DNA of 64,000 bases from Aspidiotus rigidus (lineage: Eukaryota; Arthropoda; Insecta; Hemiptera; Diaspididae): assembly GCA_035079385.1 (NCBI GenBank), contig JAVHKY010000024.1, positions 6,696,001 to 6,760,000 on the forward strand. The letters are read 5' to 3'. Made by a program: the position numbers and the translations under genes. Each line of letters begins with the position of its first letter. The stretch's first letter is position 1. Below are positions 37,957 to 50,932 of this stretch, piece after piece. The notes beneath the pieces were generated by a model. The model made no database searches. It had not been told where the DNA came from and worked only from the letters and a program-made list of their open reading frames with translations.

Positions 37957-38244
37957 AAAATGGCTTCCCCAAAGCCAGCAGCAGAGAACAAGCATTCAAT
38001 CAAAATCAAAGATGTTGACGTCACGGGCCGGGAATCGGTCTATCATGATGAAAGTGGTTTTGAACATTATATGGAGGAGGAGCAAGAGTGGCGGTATATA
38101 GTCTGTTCACGTTAAGAAAGGATAGAAGTACGTACCTCGAGGACGGAACGGTGAACAGAGTGTAGTACGAGTATGAGTGATTATAATAGCAATACCTCTT
38201 ATACAGTATACCTATGAAATTTGAAAAAACTACATTCATTAAAA

Positions 38245-40340
38245 GAATCCGTTCCTTAAGGTTACGGCTATCCATCATAAACGAAAAAACGAATACTCCA
38301 AGGGGAGAGTAAACAAATGCAAACCGCAGAAAATAAAAACGAAGGGAGCGCTTTCGGTTAAACAACCATCTTCAAACCTGAAATGAAAGCAACTGACGAA
38401 CGAATGAGAAGGAAGAGGTATTAAGATCGTCCGAACGAGAAATCACGGTGTGAATCATAAACCTGTTCGATCAAGCCATCTTCCGGAATATACGAGTTGA
38501 GTATAGTGATACAGTCAGTGTTGAGGTGACGCAGTATCTCTATATTCTCGAGGGCGATACGTTTACGGTAGGAATTCTCCTTATGGAGGAGCTTTTCGGA
38601 TCCCTCGCGGAAACTGTGGCCACTGTTAATCAAATGATCAGCGAAAGCTGACTCCCCTAAGCGTCCCTTCTTCCAAGACTTCAGGTGCTCAGCTACTCTA
38701 ACTTTCATCTAGCGGCTGGTCTCACCAATATAAAGGCCTCCACAATCCTCACATTCCATCTTATAAACACCACTCCTTTCATCAACCGGTATGGGATCCT
38801 TCAGTCTCACAAACAACCTCTTGACAGTGGTGAGGTTGTAAAACGCGGGTCTGAAACCAAACGGGCGAAGGGCCCGACCCAATTGCTGGGAGAAATTCCC
38901 CAGGAAAGGGAGACTGATCCAACGCAAACGGCGATCACGGATCGTGTCTCGGGGGAGGGAGGTGGTGGAATCAAGAAGGCTCCTCGTAACTTTCCTCCGA
39001 ACCATCACGTCAACGTCGACATTGACTCCATTCACTCTAGCCAGGTGTTTTATGGTAAGTAATTCTTTCTTAAAAGCAGATTGACTCAACGGAATACGAG
39101 TCAGTCTGTGAACTAGGCTATGAAAAGCAGCCATCTTATGAGCAACAGGACCGAACGAACCACCGTGGACTAAAACATCGGTCGTAGTATCTTTCCTGTA
39201 AATTCCAAACTTATGGATACCGTCTATTATAGAGATCGATAAATCCAAAAAGTTGATGGAAAATACCCCTATTTCCAACGTAAATTTGATGGAAGGGTAC
39301 CAGGAATTGAGATACCTCAGAAACTCACCACGGAGATCTGGGTGACCAGTCCAGGTACATAGAACGTCATCAACGTACCTGTGCCAGTAATGAATATGAT
39401 TAAGTAACACCTGGTTCGAGGAAAAGAGGTCAAGTTCAAACTTAGACATGAAAACTTCGGAGATAAGAGAGCCTAGAGGTGATCCAATAGGGATCCCTAC
39501 TTCCTCAGGGAACTCGAAAAATTTCCCTTCAAATTTACAGAAGTTGGGGGACCAGCAAGTATTCAGGAGATCAAAAAATTCCTGAAGCTCATTGTGAGGA
39601 ATGTTAGCTCTGATGAGTAGCTCACCCATCCGCTGGATAGTAGCAGCCTTAGGAATATTTGGAAACAAACCAACAACATCAAACGAGCAGATGGTCGTCC
39701 CTGGGGGAAGGCTTACATCCCTGAGGACGTCAGTTAAAGAGGCCGAATTCAAGACCGAATGAGGAGATTCGAAATCAATGCGATTTTTGAACCAACGGTC
39801 AAGGAATTTGGCAAGGAGGTAGGTAGGAGAGGAGACAAAAGAAACGACGGGTCGCATCGGGGTATTCTTCTTATGCACTTTGGGCAACCCGTAGAGGAGG
39901 GGGGGTGTGGGGTTAGGAACCAGGACGGCTTTTTTCAAAGCAGGAGTTTTGATAATAGCCTTACTCCTGTTGATGACACTCCTAACTTCTCTAACGTGCT
40001 TAGGAAAGCTGAAATCCCCACTCTCTTTAGCACCACACTGCTGTAGGACTTCATGGACCTTAGAAGAATAGGCCGACCTCTCCATCACTACAACAGCGTT
40101 GCCCTTGTCAGCCTTAGTGACGATTAGATCTCCCTCTTTCATCTTCCTCTTTAAACCCTGAATCACTCCTCCCAATTTATTGCTCATACGGGGGAGGGGG
40201 TTATTACGGACCAATTCAGCACAGACTTTCTGGGTATTATAACCAGGACCAATCTTAACCGCAAGATCCGCAACAACATTCGCCAAGGTTTCATCATTCT
40301 TAAGGGGAGGCAGACTGAATTTCAAACCTTCATCTTGCAT
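38245..40340 (-). mobile_element. Penelope-like element, nearly intact RT and GIY-YIG, 5' truncated
   Basis: The minus-strand reading frame 40436-38709, followed in the same frame by 38708-38421, encodes a Penelope-type protein. The first ~33 codons derive from non-element sequence; similarity to the other copies starts at about residue 36 (DEGLKFSLPP). RT motifs in order: MRPVVS (194), SFDVVGLFPNIP (251), GIPIGSPLGS (314), YVDD (354), NFLDL. The C-terminus has the GIY-YIG nuclease: GVYKMEC and GGLYIGETSR (566-575), then one TAG stop, then KVRVAEHLKSW. The sister copy has a glutamine (CAG) there, so a single C-to-T change explains the stop. The 3' flank carries GAGCGCTTTCGGTTAAACAA near 38346 and a tail to about 38245. 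Penelope elements use the nuclease for target-primed insertion. Confidence 0.88.
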
Positions 40341-42550
40341 TGTCCAAACTTGTATCAAACAAGTCTCAAAACTTGTCCAAGATAATCTACTCAACATTAG
40401 GATACAGAGCAGAGGTCTGCAATAGTACCATGACACTCGCAGAGAAAGATTGTCTTACCTCTGCTCAGAAAGCCGACGTCTATAAAAAAGAATTTTCGCC
40501 TCTAGGCTATTGTATTGATTCAAGCGTCAATAAATTAGAGATTACGAGCTTTTTGATGAGTAGATTTAAACAGAAAGACCCAAGATTAACAAAGACGAAC
40601 TCCAAAAATGTTTAATTGCAGCCATAATGTGATTCAAGCACATAGAACAAATCTTAATTGTATAAGGGCGCACATCTATGAGGATTTCACACAACATACC
40701 GTAATGCGATTTATTCAGAATTGACCTCCTAGTGTTGTGGGTCAAACTAACTTTCCCCATGAAAATCTTGAAGAAAATTGTGAATTGTAGGTACTATTAG
40801 GATACAATCTGCATGTGCGTGCCTTAAGTTACAATTACAGTTTGTCTTCTGGTGTACCAGTACATATCTGTCTCGAGACAGAATCGCGATACTTCGTAAG
40901 AAAGAATAAAGGAATAAATTGGAGCCGTTTTTTAATTAGGAACATTATTAGCGTTCCTCGGAAGGAAATGCCGAGATTGACATTAAAGTGAACTTACGTA
41001 CGAGTACTCCTGGAAAATAACGTTGGTACCTATGTCTTCATTTCTCAAAAGAACGAAGAATAAAGTAATACATTGCGGTATCAAGTTGGAATTTGCTTCC
41101 AGAGGGTATAATTTTTAGAAGGAAAGAGCATCAACCCATTCTAATGAACACCAACTTATCAGTTCACTGGCAGCCTAGCAATACTAATGGAGGTACGTGT
41201 GTAAGTTCAAAGAATGGGATAATAATGAGCGTCGAAGCGAACGCAGAGGATGGAAACTATTTATATAATGGTTATATTCTTTTTAACTGACTATGTGTAT
41301 GAAAGCGTCTAAGAGGTATTCACGCCTGACCCCCTCCCCTCATTCCATCATCGCCGCTTCGCTCGCGCGACTTGACCTTGGAAATTCATTGATGCATTTT
41401 GTTTCGCCGTGTACGATGGTTCAGTACATGTACCTCCGCCTCCGCGAATAACTGACAATAAAAATGTACAACTATAATACGTAGGACATGCTTACTATGG
41501 TAACGTGAAGATTTCGCGCTTCATCCATCATTTTAGTGCATGTCTATTCATCGTTCCAAGAGTATTTCTCGCTTTCGTCTTGTGTACTATCTGAAGACGC
41601 GTCTCGTATCACTTGATCTAATTCATCCCCCACCCTGTTTAATCTATTATCGCGGTAGCGACGCCAAGGAACAAAAGCGGCGTAAACGCGTAGTGAATAT
41701 TCAAGGTTACTCTGTAAATTAAAATGGAAGAGAACAAAGAACCTCAACGAGCACCAGCTTTGGCTACTTCTGTTTAGACTACCAAGGTATAAGATTTTCT
41801 ATCGTATGTCAGCGCAGAAAACCATCGCGGCAGCATATCAGAAAAATGAAAGCGCTACACGAATTCATTAGGTAGGTATCGTACGATTTCACTCGCTCAC
41901 GTAGATCTTTTCTTTTCGAGACATTAACGTCATCAGCACGTAATGTTGGGGTCAATTCTACGGAGTGCGAAGTGTTGAATTGAAGTTATTTCATCATCAC
42001 CCGCCGCATGAATTGAACCTTTCGTATATTGTACAGGCCCGTACATAATAGTCCGCATGCTACTATACGGAAAATCCATTATGTTGCAATCTTGATTACG
42101 ACTGGATGTAGCAGATGTTTATACTGTCGCGGCAAAGGGTTCGTAATGCAAATTGGCACGAGAAGGCAGATATTTCTTCCGGAGTCAAAGATTGATATTT
42201 CGATGACAAATCGAGCCTTTCGTGATCGTTTAAGAAGTTGGAAAAAGTAAGAGATTGACTTAATTGAAATGAGTAAAGGTCATGTTTCATGTCTTTCTTA
42301 GCATACAAATATTTTGCTCTTGAATGTCAGTACGGCCGTGTAAATGGAATATACAGAATGAATACTGATATGCTTAGCAATCTGTATCATATGTATCTCG
42401 CCTCAGTATAAACCAGGGTGGTTGCACTTGTTTTTTGGGGGTTCACTAGTTCCGCTTGTTCGTCCCCCTTCTTGGTCTGGTATAAGTCTAGTTTACAATA
42501 CTTTGAGCTAATAGCCCCCCTTCTTGAACTAGTATCAGTCTAGTTTACAA
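40341..42550. other. Region between Penelope copies with exon-like fragments
   Basis: An open frame at 40340-40615 (plus, 91 codons, ending in TTTAATTGCAG) abuts the truncated 5' end of the Penelope copy; its sequence is protein-like but unrecognised. Around 41089-41191 there is an exon-like open stretch bounded by CTTCCAG and GTACGT. Sequence 41300-41700 is locally CpG-rich. None can be assigned to a gene. Confidence 0.25.
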
Positions 42551-42554
42551 TAGA

Positions 42555-43372
42555 ATTGATGCGATCCTCTAAATCACGGCTATTCATAATGGAAATATAC
42601 TCAAGAGAGTAAAGAAATGAGAGTAAGGAATTCGCGTCGCTGTCGTCAGTGTAAAGCAGGGGGATAGTTTTGTTTGGCCATAAGGCCCAATGTTAATAAA
42701 ATCGATTATACCATTAAAAATAAACATTTTTTTGCAAAAAATAAAAAGAACGAAAGTTGTAGCTCTTTTAATTTTCTTTTAGATGCAGGTTATTCGAGTG
42801 ACTTTTTTGAAATTGTCCCCTTAATTCAAGCTTCAAAAGTTTGCCGTAGAGAGCGCCTCCTTTGCGTTAAGATCTGAATTGCAAAACACGCAGAAAAAAT
42901 TAATAAAATCAAAGCGCTTTCAGTTAAAAAACCGTCTTCCGCGAGAACAAGGAAGCAACTGAGCCAACGATGAAATGAATTCCGACAACACCAACTCGAG
43001 AAAGAAAGGACAGGAAAAACTAATCATCGAGTTGTAATTCATAAACAAGTTCGATCAGACCTTTGTCTGGTATTTGCCTGTTCAGCACGATGACACCACC
43101 TATATTCATATGACGAATTAATTCTTTATGTTCCAGGGCAGTGCGTTTGAAATACTCAGAACCCTCCCGGAAGCTATGCCCACTGGTGATTAAGTGGTCA
43201 GCGAATGCCGACTCTCCCTTTCAGCCACTCTGATCTTCAGCTGCCGACCAGTCTCTCCGATATAAACACCCTTACAATCTCTACATTCGAATCTGTAAAC
43301 CCCACTCTCCTCATTCTCAGGAACTTGGTCTCTCAACCAAACAAACAACCCTTTGACAGTAATAGGATTGTA
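42555..43372 (-). mobile_element. Inverted 3' segment of the Penelope-like element
   Basis: The minus strand encodes GVYRFECRDCKGVYIGETGRQ (in parts), QLKIRVAE and the C-terminal RQIPDKGLIELVY, followed by AGCGCTTTCAGTT-type 3' sequence near 42915. It is about 80% identical to 44848-45365 on the opposite strand. A tail block at 42555-42620 (CACGGCTATTCATAATGGAAATATACTC) resembles 38245-38310 behind the other copy, but is separated from the rest by about 270 bp of foreign sequence. Confidence 0.75.
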
Positions 43373-45420
43373 AATTGAAGATGAAGAAAGAAGGGGAGCA
43401 CTCTTCCCTAATGAGTGACAGGAACAGAGTCGCTAGGGAAGATATCAGTGATGTTAACGTGGTTCAAAATTCCAAACCTAGGCTTCTCAATCACTTCCGG
43501 ATCAAGTTCAGTAGTGAAGAATCTTACCTCCTGAAGAAAGGTTTAAAATTTGCGTTACGGCCTTCCAATAACGGTGACGTCCTCCCAAACGTAGTTGCAG
43601 ATTTAATTATAAAAATCGGGCCCGGTTGTAACACACAACAGAAATATGCCGAGATTGTCTGTGATACGCCTCTTCCGCGTATGAATAGTACTGTGGAAGG
43701 TGTGATCAAAGGACTGAAGAGGAAACTCTGGGAGGAGGAGTCAATAGTTGCTAAGGCCGATAAGAGTATTGCGATAGTGGTTATGGAGAAGTCATCGTAG
43801 GATTACTTATGTACTGTGGGGCAAAGAAGAATGACAGTTTTCATTTTCTGACCCATATCAAAGAGGTTTGTAGCATCATCAATAGGAGTACGATTAATGT
43901 AAAATGTGCCTCCGTTCAGGACGCTCTGCGGCCTACCTAAGGTCCATAAGCAAGATATTCCAATGCGGCCCGTAGTTTCTTTCATCTCCTCCCCAACCCA
44001 CCTTCTCGGCAAATATCTAGATCGGTGGTTTAAATCCCGCGTCAAGTTCAAGTCTCCTTACTCTGTTAAGAATTCTTATTTTCTGGCCAACAGCCTAAGA
44101 AATGAGCTTCTCACTCTGAGTTCGACCCATCATGAAGGGATGAGTGAATTTTTTGACTTATTGAATGTTTATTGGTCACCAAATTTCTGTAAATTTAATG
44201 GTAAATTTTTAGAGTTCTCTGATGAGGTGGGTATTCCTGTTGGACCCCCTTCAACTTTCCTCATTTCTGAGGTGTTTATGTCCAAGTTTGAATCTGATCC
44301 TTTTTCCTCTGGCCATCCTTTATCGAACAATATCTTCTGCTGGCACAGATACGTAGCCGACGTGCTATGTACGTGGACTGGTTACCGAGATCTCTGCTCG
44401 ATGTTTCCCACGTATCTACTAAATAATCAATACCCTTCCTTAGAATTTACTTGGGAAGTTGGAGGCTCCTTGATAAACTTCTTGGACTTGACTGTCTCTG
44501 AAAGAGATGGGGTCCTTGAGTTCGAAATTTATAGAAAATATATTCTGGCCGATAGATATGCGACGTTCAACAGTTTAATACATAGATTAACCCACAGTCC
44601 TTTGAGTCAAAGTGCCTTCAGGAAGGTGATAATGACCATAAAACATCTGTCTAGAGTTAACGAGATTCATTTGGACATAGACACGATGGTTTGTAGGAAG
44701 ATAATTAGAAAGTACCTCGACTCTACTACCTCCATCCCCCGCTCTATGAGGTATGAGAAATTGCGGTGAATAAGGCTCCCATTCTTGGGGAAGTTCTTCC
44801 TACAGTTAGGACGGCCCTTCGCCTCTTCGACTTTCGGCCTGCGTTCTGTAATCCTTTCACTTTCAAAAGGTTGTTTGTTAGGTTGAAAGACCGAGTTCCT
44901 GAGGATGAGAAAAGTGGGGTGCATAGGTTATTTAGTATGGATAGCCGTAACTTAAAGGAACGGATTCGTTTAGAATGTGGAGATTGTGAGGGCGTTTATA
45001 CTGGTCGGCAGCTGAAGATCAGAGCGGCTGAACATAAGGAACCCTGGGAGAAGAGCAGTGAGGGAGACTCGGCATTCGCGAGAGTTCTGAAGTGCTCCTC
45101 CACAAGGAGAATTCGTATTTCAAATTCAGTGCACTGGAACATGAAGAAATAATTCGTCATATGAATACTGGGGGTATCATCGTGCTGAACAGGCATATAC
45201 CAGAAAAAGGTCTGATTGAACTTGTTTTTGAATCACAACTCGATGATTCGCCGTTTTTTCCTTTTCTTTCTTTCTCGAGTTGGTATTGGCGGTTCGTTTC
45301 ATCGTTGGGGCAGTTGCTTTCTTGTTCTCGCTGAAGATGGGTTTTCAACCGAGAGAGTTTTCAAGTCCCACGGTCATGATCGTAAGGACGCCCGGACGCA
45401 TAAGTTAAGATTACGGTAGG
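43373..45420 (+). mobile_element. Penelope-like element body, defective
   Basis: Frames 43375-43800, 43906-44769 and 44766-45334 join to a Penelope-type protein: LKFALRPSNN, IGPGCNTQQ, MRPVVSF, GIPVGPP, NFLDL, then GIY-YIG fragments. It is dead: there are stops at 43798 and nearby, the RT motif A region (SFDVV in the other copy) is deleted between about 44090 and 44110, and the catalytic YVDD reads YVAD (HRYVADVLCTW). At about 44934 some 40 bp (ATGGATAGCCGTAACTTAAA onward) interrupt the nuclease; the same words occur in the element's 3' tail at 38265-38300. Confidence 0.82.
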
Positions 45421-48400
45421 AGTAGAGAAAAGACATGAAACATGTTAAAATTATGATATGACGACATCTACCCACATGTTGGTCATGAACTGGTCTTGTA
45501 TGACAGTGCTTTCGCTTGAGGAAAGAGAAACCTCAAGTGAGTTCTCACACCCTTGAAGATATCGAAAGGAGCTGTCTATTGAATTCAAAAATTTGGTTTT
45601 CGAAATCTCCGATCACATGATCAACCTTCGTTTGGAGTACATATTATTACGATCTCGACATGTATTTTTCCCAGATTTTTTCGGACCAACTCATCTGTTT
45701 TATGGTTTTGTGCGGAAGAAACCTATCAACCCGTAGGTGAAGATCTACGAACTTTCGTCGAAGTCTTCCTTAATTAGTTCTTTTGTCTATATGTTGGCAG
45801 GAAACAAGTTCTATAGCGCAGTTTTCGGGGGGACGGGAAGGGTGGAAAATAATGGGAGAATGACGAATCTTACTTGTGTGAGTTAAAAGCAAGGTTTTGA
45901 GAGAGTTCACCAAACCTTTTCCCATTCTTTATGGACAAAAATTCGGTTTACATGACTAGAGGCTACGCTACAGCTCGATTTTTGAGCTGTAATTATCTAG
46001 TGGTCATAGGTTCTCCAGATTACTCCTCTCCACTCTGGACTTACATATACGCAGAGTACGCAGTTGCGTAGGACGGTAAATTTTTAGAGGCGGTAAGAAA
46101 TCGAAAAAAAAAAAAAAAGGTCGATGGTGAACAAATGTTGCAAGAAAAGAGCGGCATATCAGTTGGAAAATTCTTAATGAGTCCGACAAATTTAAAAATT
46201 TCTCAAATACGAGATAGGGGTGAAAAAAAAGAAGAAAATCGGCAAAGAAGAGATAACTTGGTAAGTAAGTAGTTTTCCCTAGCTGATGTAGAGAGCGCTA
46301 CGCATTCATTGTAATAAACACCCTAAACACGTGGTCACACGATGATGCAGTGTCTACTACGTTCATGCGGTTATGCATTATTTTGCATTATTTTATTTTT
46401 CTTGTCCTTAACCTATACTCTATTAAACACGGACACAATAGAATGCGTGCAGGTACCTCCAATCACGATCATTCGAAAATGAAAACATTAATTTACAGCA
46501 TAATAACTAATGATTACCATATTCCTACCCGACAACTAAGACTTCAACTTATCTGATAAGTCCTTTTTATAACATCATTAAGACTTAAGTTATACATAAA
46601 TATTAATATTAATTCACGAGGTCGATCAATGTCGACGAATCAGTTATTGTAATATATATTTTCTTATAATAATAACATTATTATCATTATAGTAATAATA
46701 ATATGATCATATTCGCGAAGTACGTGCAGAGAGTATTTTGTCTCTGTACGTTGTATTTATCTAGACATGACTCGAAGTTGTATGTAATACATAATTGTGA
46801 TCATCTGTTGACCTAGATGCAAGCCATTACCCTATCCAGTCACGTTGTATTGTCGCACTGTTTACCCGCAGGAATACAAACACTCGTGTTCAGTTCACAC
46901 AATACGACGAAAAGAACAAACAAGAGAACCAACTTTAAAACGCTGGATGCGCGCCTATCCTACGCGTACATACGTGTACACTATTTTCCTCATCGATTTG
47001 TATGACCTTTTCTCAATGTCGGATATTCCGTACGTACCCAATCGCCAGTGAACACAGCCGGCTAGGGGTTCAGGTGCTGAGACTATATCCAGCATGCGCG
47101 TTTTTATTGTAGAAGGCTCTCCCTCTATAATTTAAACATCTTCTCGTGATATGTCTCATCTTGACAGAATCGAAAACGACGAAACAAATGGCTTAAGTTC
47201 AGTCAACTCTGTCTCTGAGTGCACAACTTTCTGGTGAAGAACATGTCCCGGCAAAAAAACGTAAGTTTGAAATACGTTGAAAATTAGGAATAGATTTTTT
47301 GCCTCCTATCGAACTTCATTATTCAAGAATTAGGTACTAAGAAAAGTGATTTCTCTGAGGTGAAGGACTTTTTAGAGTAGTTTGAAATTAAAAATGTTTA
47401 TTTTTGAGTACAATTATGCAAGTTCACTGCTGCTTTATTGCTATGTCATCACCGTTCTCATCTCAAAAAGCCTTGGTACTGCCCAACCACACCATCCCTT
47501 CTTCGATGAAATATTTCAAGGGACCGCTGTCAATCCCATCATTAGCTAACTAAAAGTAAGTGAAAAGAGGGTTTAGTGCCCATTGGTGGCTCATTAGAGA
47601 GGATTCTTTCAAGACACTGCGTCATGATCAAACCTCTTTTTACCTTCAGACCCGTAGCCAAGGAGGGCGTAGTGATGTCCTGAACTCCCATCCTTTCTCA
47701 ACCAAAAATATAATTCGGGTAAAAAGATACCAATACCTACTGAACACAGAAAAATAGAAGTTGAGGAGAGTTCAGAGTCCTGACCATAAATTGACCCTGA
47801 TTACGAGTTTGGATAGCAGGGATTCGGAGTAGTGAGCATGTTGACACCTGGAGCACTGTCTAATAACAGCAATAGAACCACTGCCAAAGCGGAATCTGAA
47901 ACGTCATCAGTACCTAACTGAGGTGTAGCAACGTAGGAGGTAACTACCAGATCTTTTACATCACCGTGCCCTTCGGGTCACGTGACCCGCTCCGGATTCC
48001 TGCTGTAAGGTTAAAGCCTTCTCGATCTATTGATGGTCCAAGGCAGCACCTTCAAGAGGGAGGGAAGCAAGAAATTTTACAAATTTTTCATTCAGCACAG
48101 CTGAAAAAATTCAAAAAAGCCAGCGCCAGCATCGAATTTTAAAAGTAATGCTATGGAACGTACTCATGCCTTGTTCTCCACAAAAAATCTATTTAAAGAA
48201 CGAGGTAGGTATACCGTATACTCGAAGAAGTAGACTATACCGGTAGTACACTACTTTCGAGTATACCTACTCGACTACCTGTATGTATGACAACTTACAA
48301 AATCAAATCAACTTGTAAAATCCGTTCTTTTGCGAGCTAAAAATGTTTTCAATCGGAATCTATTTCACCGACAATAAAGTTCATTCTGAAATACGACTGA

Positions 48401-49100
48401 CCCGATGGAGAAGTTGCGAATCCTTAGACAGATGAACACATGCTGTATACTCACTTCTTATCGAGGCTTTTGGATTCGTCATCGACTCGAACCAGCCCGC
48501 CGTAATTTATGAAAACATTATTAATGAGAACAAAACATCAACTTCCTTTTACCCCTCTTCCAAAAAGTAGGAAAATTTGATATCCGAAAGATTTAAATAG
48601 AAAATTATGTACTCAATAGGTATCAGTTTCTTGCTAAATAAACGATCTGAATTCATTACCTATTTATGGTTCCAAACATATGACTACAAAGAATCTGAGG
48701 TGCTGCTATCAACTTTTCACTCATTTCATCGACTGCTTTCGCAATTTTTTTCCGACCTTCTCTACTAAATTTGAGAAAGATAAAATCAAATTTTGACAGC
48801 TGTTGTGAGTTAGTCGCGATCGGAACTCGCAGTCAGAGAACAGGCGAAGGCTGTTGATGTCCACTATTTTACATAAACTAGGTACGTTGAAATATTTGAG
48901 CCGAAGTGATACCATCCGTGGCGAAGTTGATAAGCCAACTTGTTTGCGCATCAGTTAGTCTGCTTTCTCATGCATCGTCATCGTTGGAATGAACCACCTC
49001 TGGTCAAGGACTAGAGGTCGTTTCGCTCCAGAACTATCCTATACCTTGTCGGTTTAAAAATCTTTTTTTTTTCTTCTTCTTCTTTGAACGACTATTAATT
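45421..49100. other. Gene-poor stretch
   Basis: No gene can be supported. Contains a poly-A run near 46104-46118 and a strongly AT-rich (TAATAA) stretch at 46640-46720. ATGTCCCGGCAAAAAAAC followed by GTAAGT near 47244 resembles a short first exon, and on the minus strand 47551-47467 an open stretch after CTTTTAG (LKYFIEEGMVWLGSTKAF, stop) resembles a last exon. Neither can be linked to a gene. Confidence 0.25.
48465..48545 (+). pseudogene. Exon-like fragment sharing a peptide with 49340-49430 (minus)
   Basis: Translation FGFVIDSNQPAVIYENIIN closely resembles VALIIDPNEPAIVYENKIS on the opposite strand 0.9 kb away. The protein family is not recognised. Similarity is retained mainly at the amino-acid level, which suggests former coding sequence. 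Confidence 0.35.
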
Positions 49101-49164
49101 GAAAGAGTTAAAGGTCGTTGCCCTTCCCTAGAAATCTTATTTTTTTCTCGTCTTTGAAATTCAA

Positions 49165-49446
49165 TTATAACGGCTTCGAAAGTAATGAGTTGGGCGAGAA
49201 AATTCTATAGGGTACAGACGAACTCCATCCTACGTTTGACCTAGAGGGGTGTAGCAATGAGACTAATATCAATAGTTTTCTATCTCGGTTTCTCATCAAA
49301 CCATAGACTTTACTGATTGAAAAGACGTTTATGGGATAGATATTCGCCATTGATATTTTGTTTTCGTATACTATGGCGGGCTCATTCGGATCGATGATGA
49401 GTGCAACAGCCCTAATTATATGAGATACCGCCAGGGATTTATCCAA
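49165..49446 (-). pseudogene. Unrecognised ORF with duplicated peptide
   Basis: A 93-codon open frame, perhaps an exon starting after ATAATTAG at about 49417. It contains VALIIDPNEPAIVYENKIS, the counterpart of the plus-strand fragment at 48.5 kb, then INVFSISKVYGLMRNRDRKL. The two copies in opposite orientation suggest an inverted duplication of an exon or an unknown element. Confidence 0.3.
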
Positions 49447-49959
49447 AAGTCGTCTAGCTTTTCCATTATTTCAAAGGGCCTTTCCGACATGAACTTTCAT
49501 GTCATTGTCATCAAATACAATCAGAAGCTTTTTTGAGTCCTCCAAACGTGAAATTTTTGAAACTTTTGTTTCTTTAGGGAGTCGATTTTGCTTCCTCCAA
49601 CGAAATCGAGTAATTCTAGTATATTTTAGTCCATCGAAGTTTCATATCTCCATTTTGAAATTTTTCTTCGTGGGTTTATTTACGATGACCAAAACAATTC
49701 TTGCGAAACGTAGCTTCTTCATCTTCCAGATGAGATCTCATTGTTTGTACTGAATTTCCAGTCAAAGTAGATCCTTTTCGATTCGCTTCTTGCGTATCTT
49801 GCAGACGGCCTGGCAGATTACACCGGTATCAGTGAAAATTCAACAACTATAATGAAAGAAGAATGACGACTTCCTTAAAGAAGTTAACCAAGAAACGCAG
49901 AGAACCTGCTCTATGGAAAAAATTTGAGAATCGAAAGTCACAATGTTTGGCCGGTAATT

Positions 49960-50720
49960 TTTCAAAAAAAAACCAATAGAGCACGTCCCTTGTTAAAATT
50001 TTGACCTCCGTGGTATATATGGTTGGGGACTTGCCTTCCTATCATATTATATGAAGAAAGAAAGAAAGAAAGTAACTAAATAAATAAATTTGAGTCCCCC
50101 TCGTATCATTCCCCTCCTGTCATATTTATAACTCAAGAAAAGAAGTGAAATTTTCTCTTAGCCCATTTTGGCCGGATGTCGGACGTTGGACGTTAGACGG
50201 CGTATACGGCAAATTTTTCAAAAAAAAAAAAAAAAAAACATAGTACAGGTTTTTTGTTAATATCTCGACTTTCGAGCCATAACTACGGAGGTGATACGAG
50301 TGGTACACGAACTTCAATTCTGTGTATGCGGAGATGCATGCACTTCTGCTCTCGAGAGACGATCTACTTAAAAAAATTCACAGCGCTGAAAAATATTTCC
50401 AACTTTTTGTAATTTATCCTTGTTTTTTCATCTAAAAAACACTGTACTTCTTTTTCAAAAAAAGTATTGGTCAGTAATGTTTCTTTCGTTATAAATTGTA
50501 GATTTTGGCAAAATGTACTTACTTTTCTCTTGAAAAAAAAAATTGGTCGCCGTGGCCATAAGATATGATAGGCGGGGGGACCTGAAGAAACGTATGAGTC
50601 TCCAGGCATAATTCAATATGCTACGAAAAGGATTTGGAAGAAACTTTCGACTTTTAGGGCAGACTAAATGATAGGAAAAGGACTTGGAAAAATTTTAACA
50701 AATTTAAAAATTTTTGCACT
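49960..50720. repeat. Dispersed CTATCATATATAGCTC-family repeat
   Basis: Related words occur at about 50015 (GGTATATATGG, then CTTCCTATCATATTATAT), 50105-50130, 50565 (ATGATAGGCGGGGGGACCTG) and 50670 (ATGATAGGAAAAGGACTTGG), each near (G)GACTTGGAAAAA. An 18-base A run lies near 50221-50238. No gene. Confidence 0.5.
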
Positions 50721-50932
50721 AATTCATGGAAAAACATTGATTTTTTCAAGTTACAAGGTCACGCAAACGGTAACGCAATTTCAAGCTCAGACCAGCGCAA
50801 AGGCGTGTAATATTAGCCCGATGAAGTGTCGCGTTTACATTTGATGAAGGCATTCCTTAGTGATTTGTCCCTGATTTCATGCGCTACCAAAGTTATCTTA
50901 CTCTCATACATTTTCTCCTGAATGGTCTAATA

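Noticed and set aside
38685..40046. Plus-strand ORFs 38685-39062 and 39759-40046
   Set aside because: They are antisense shadows of the Penelope protein on the minus strand.
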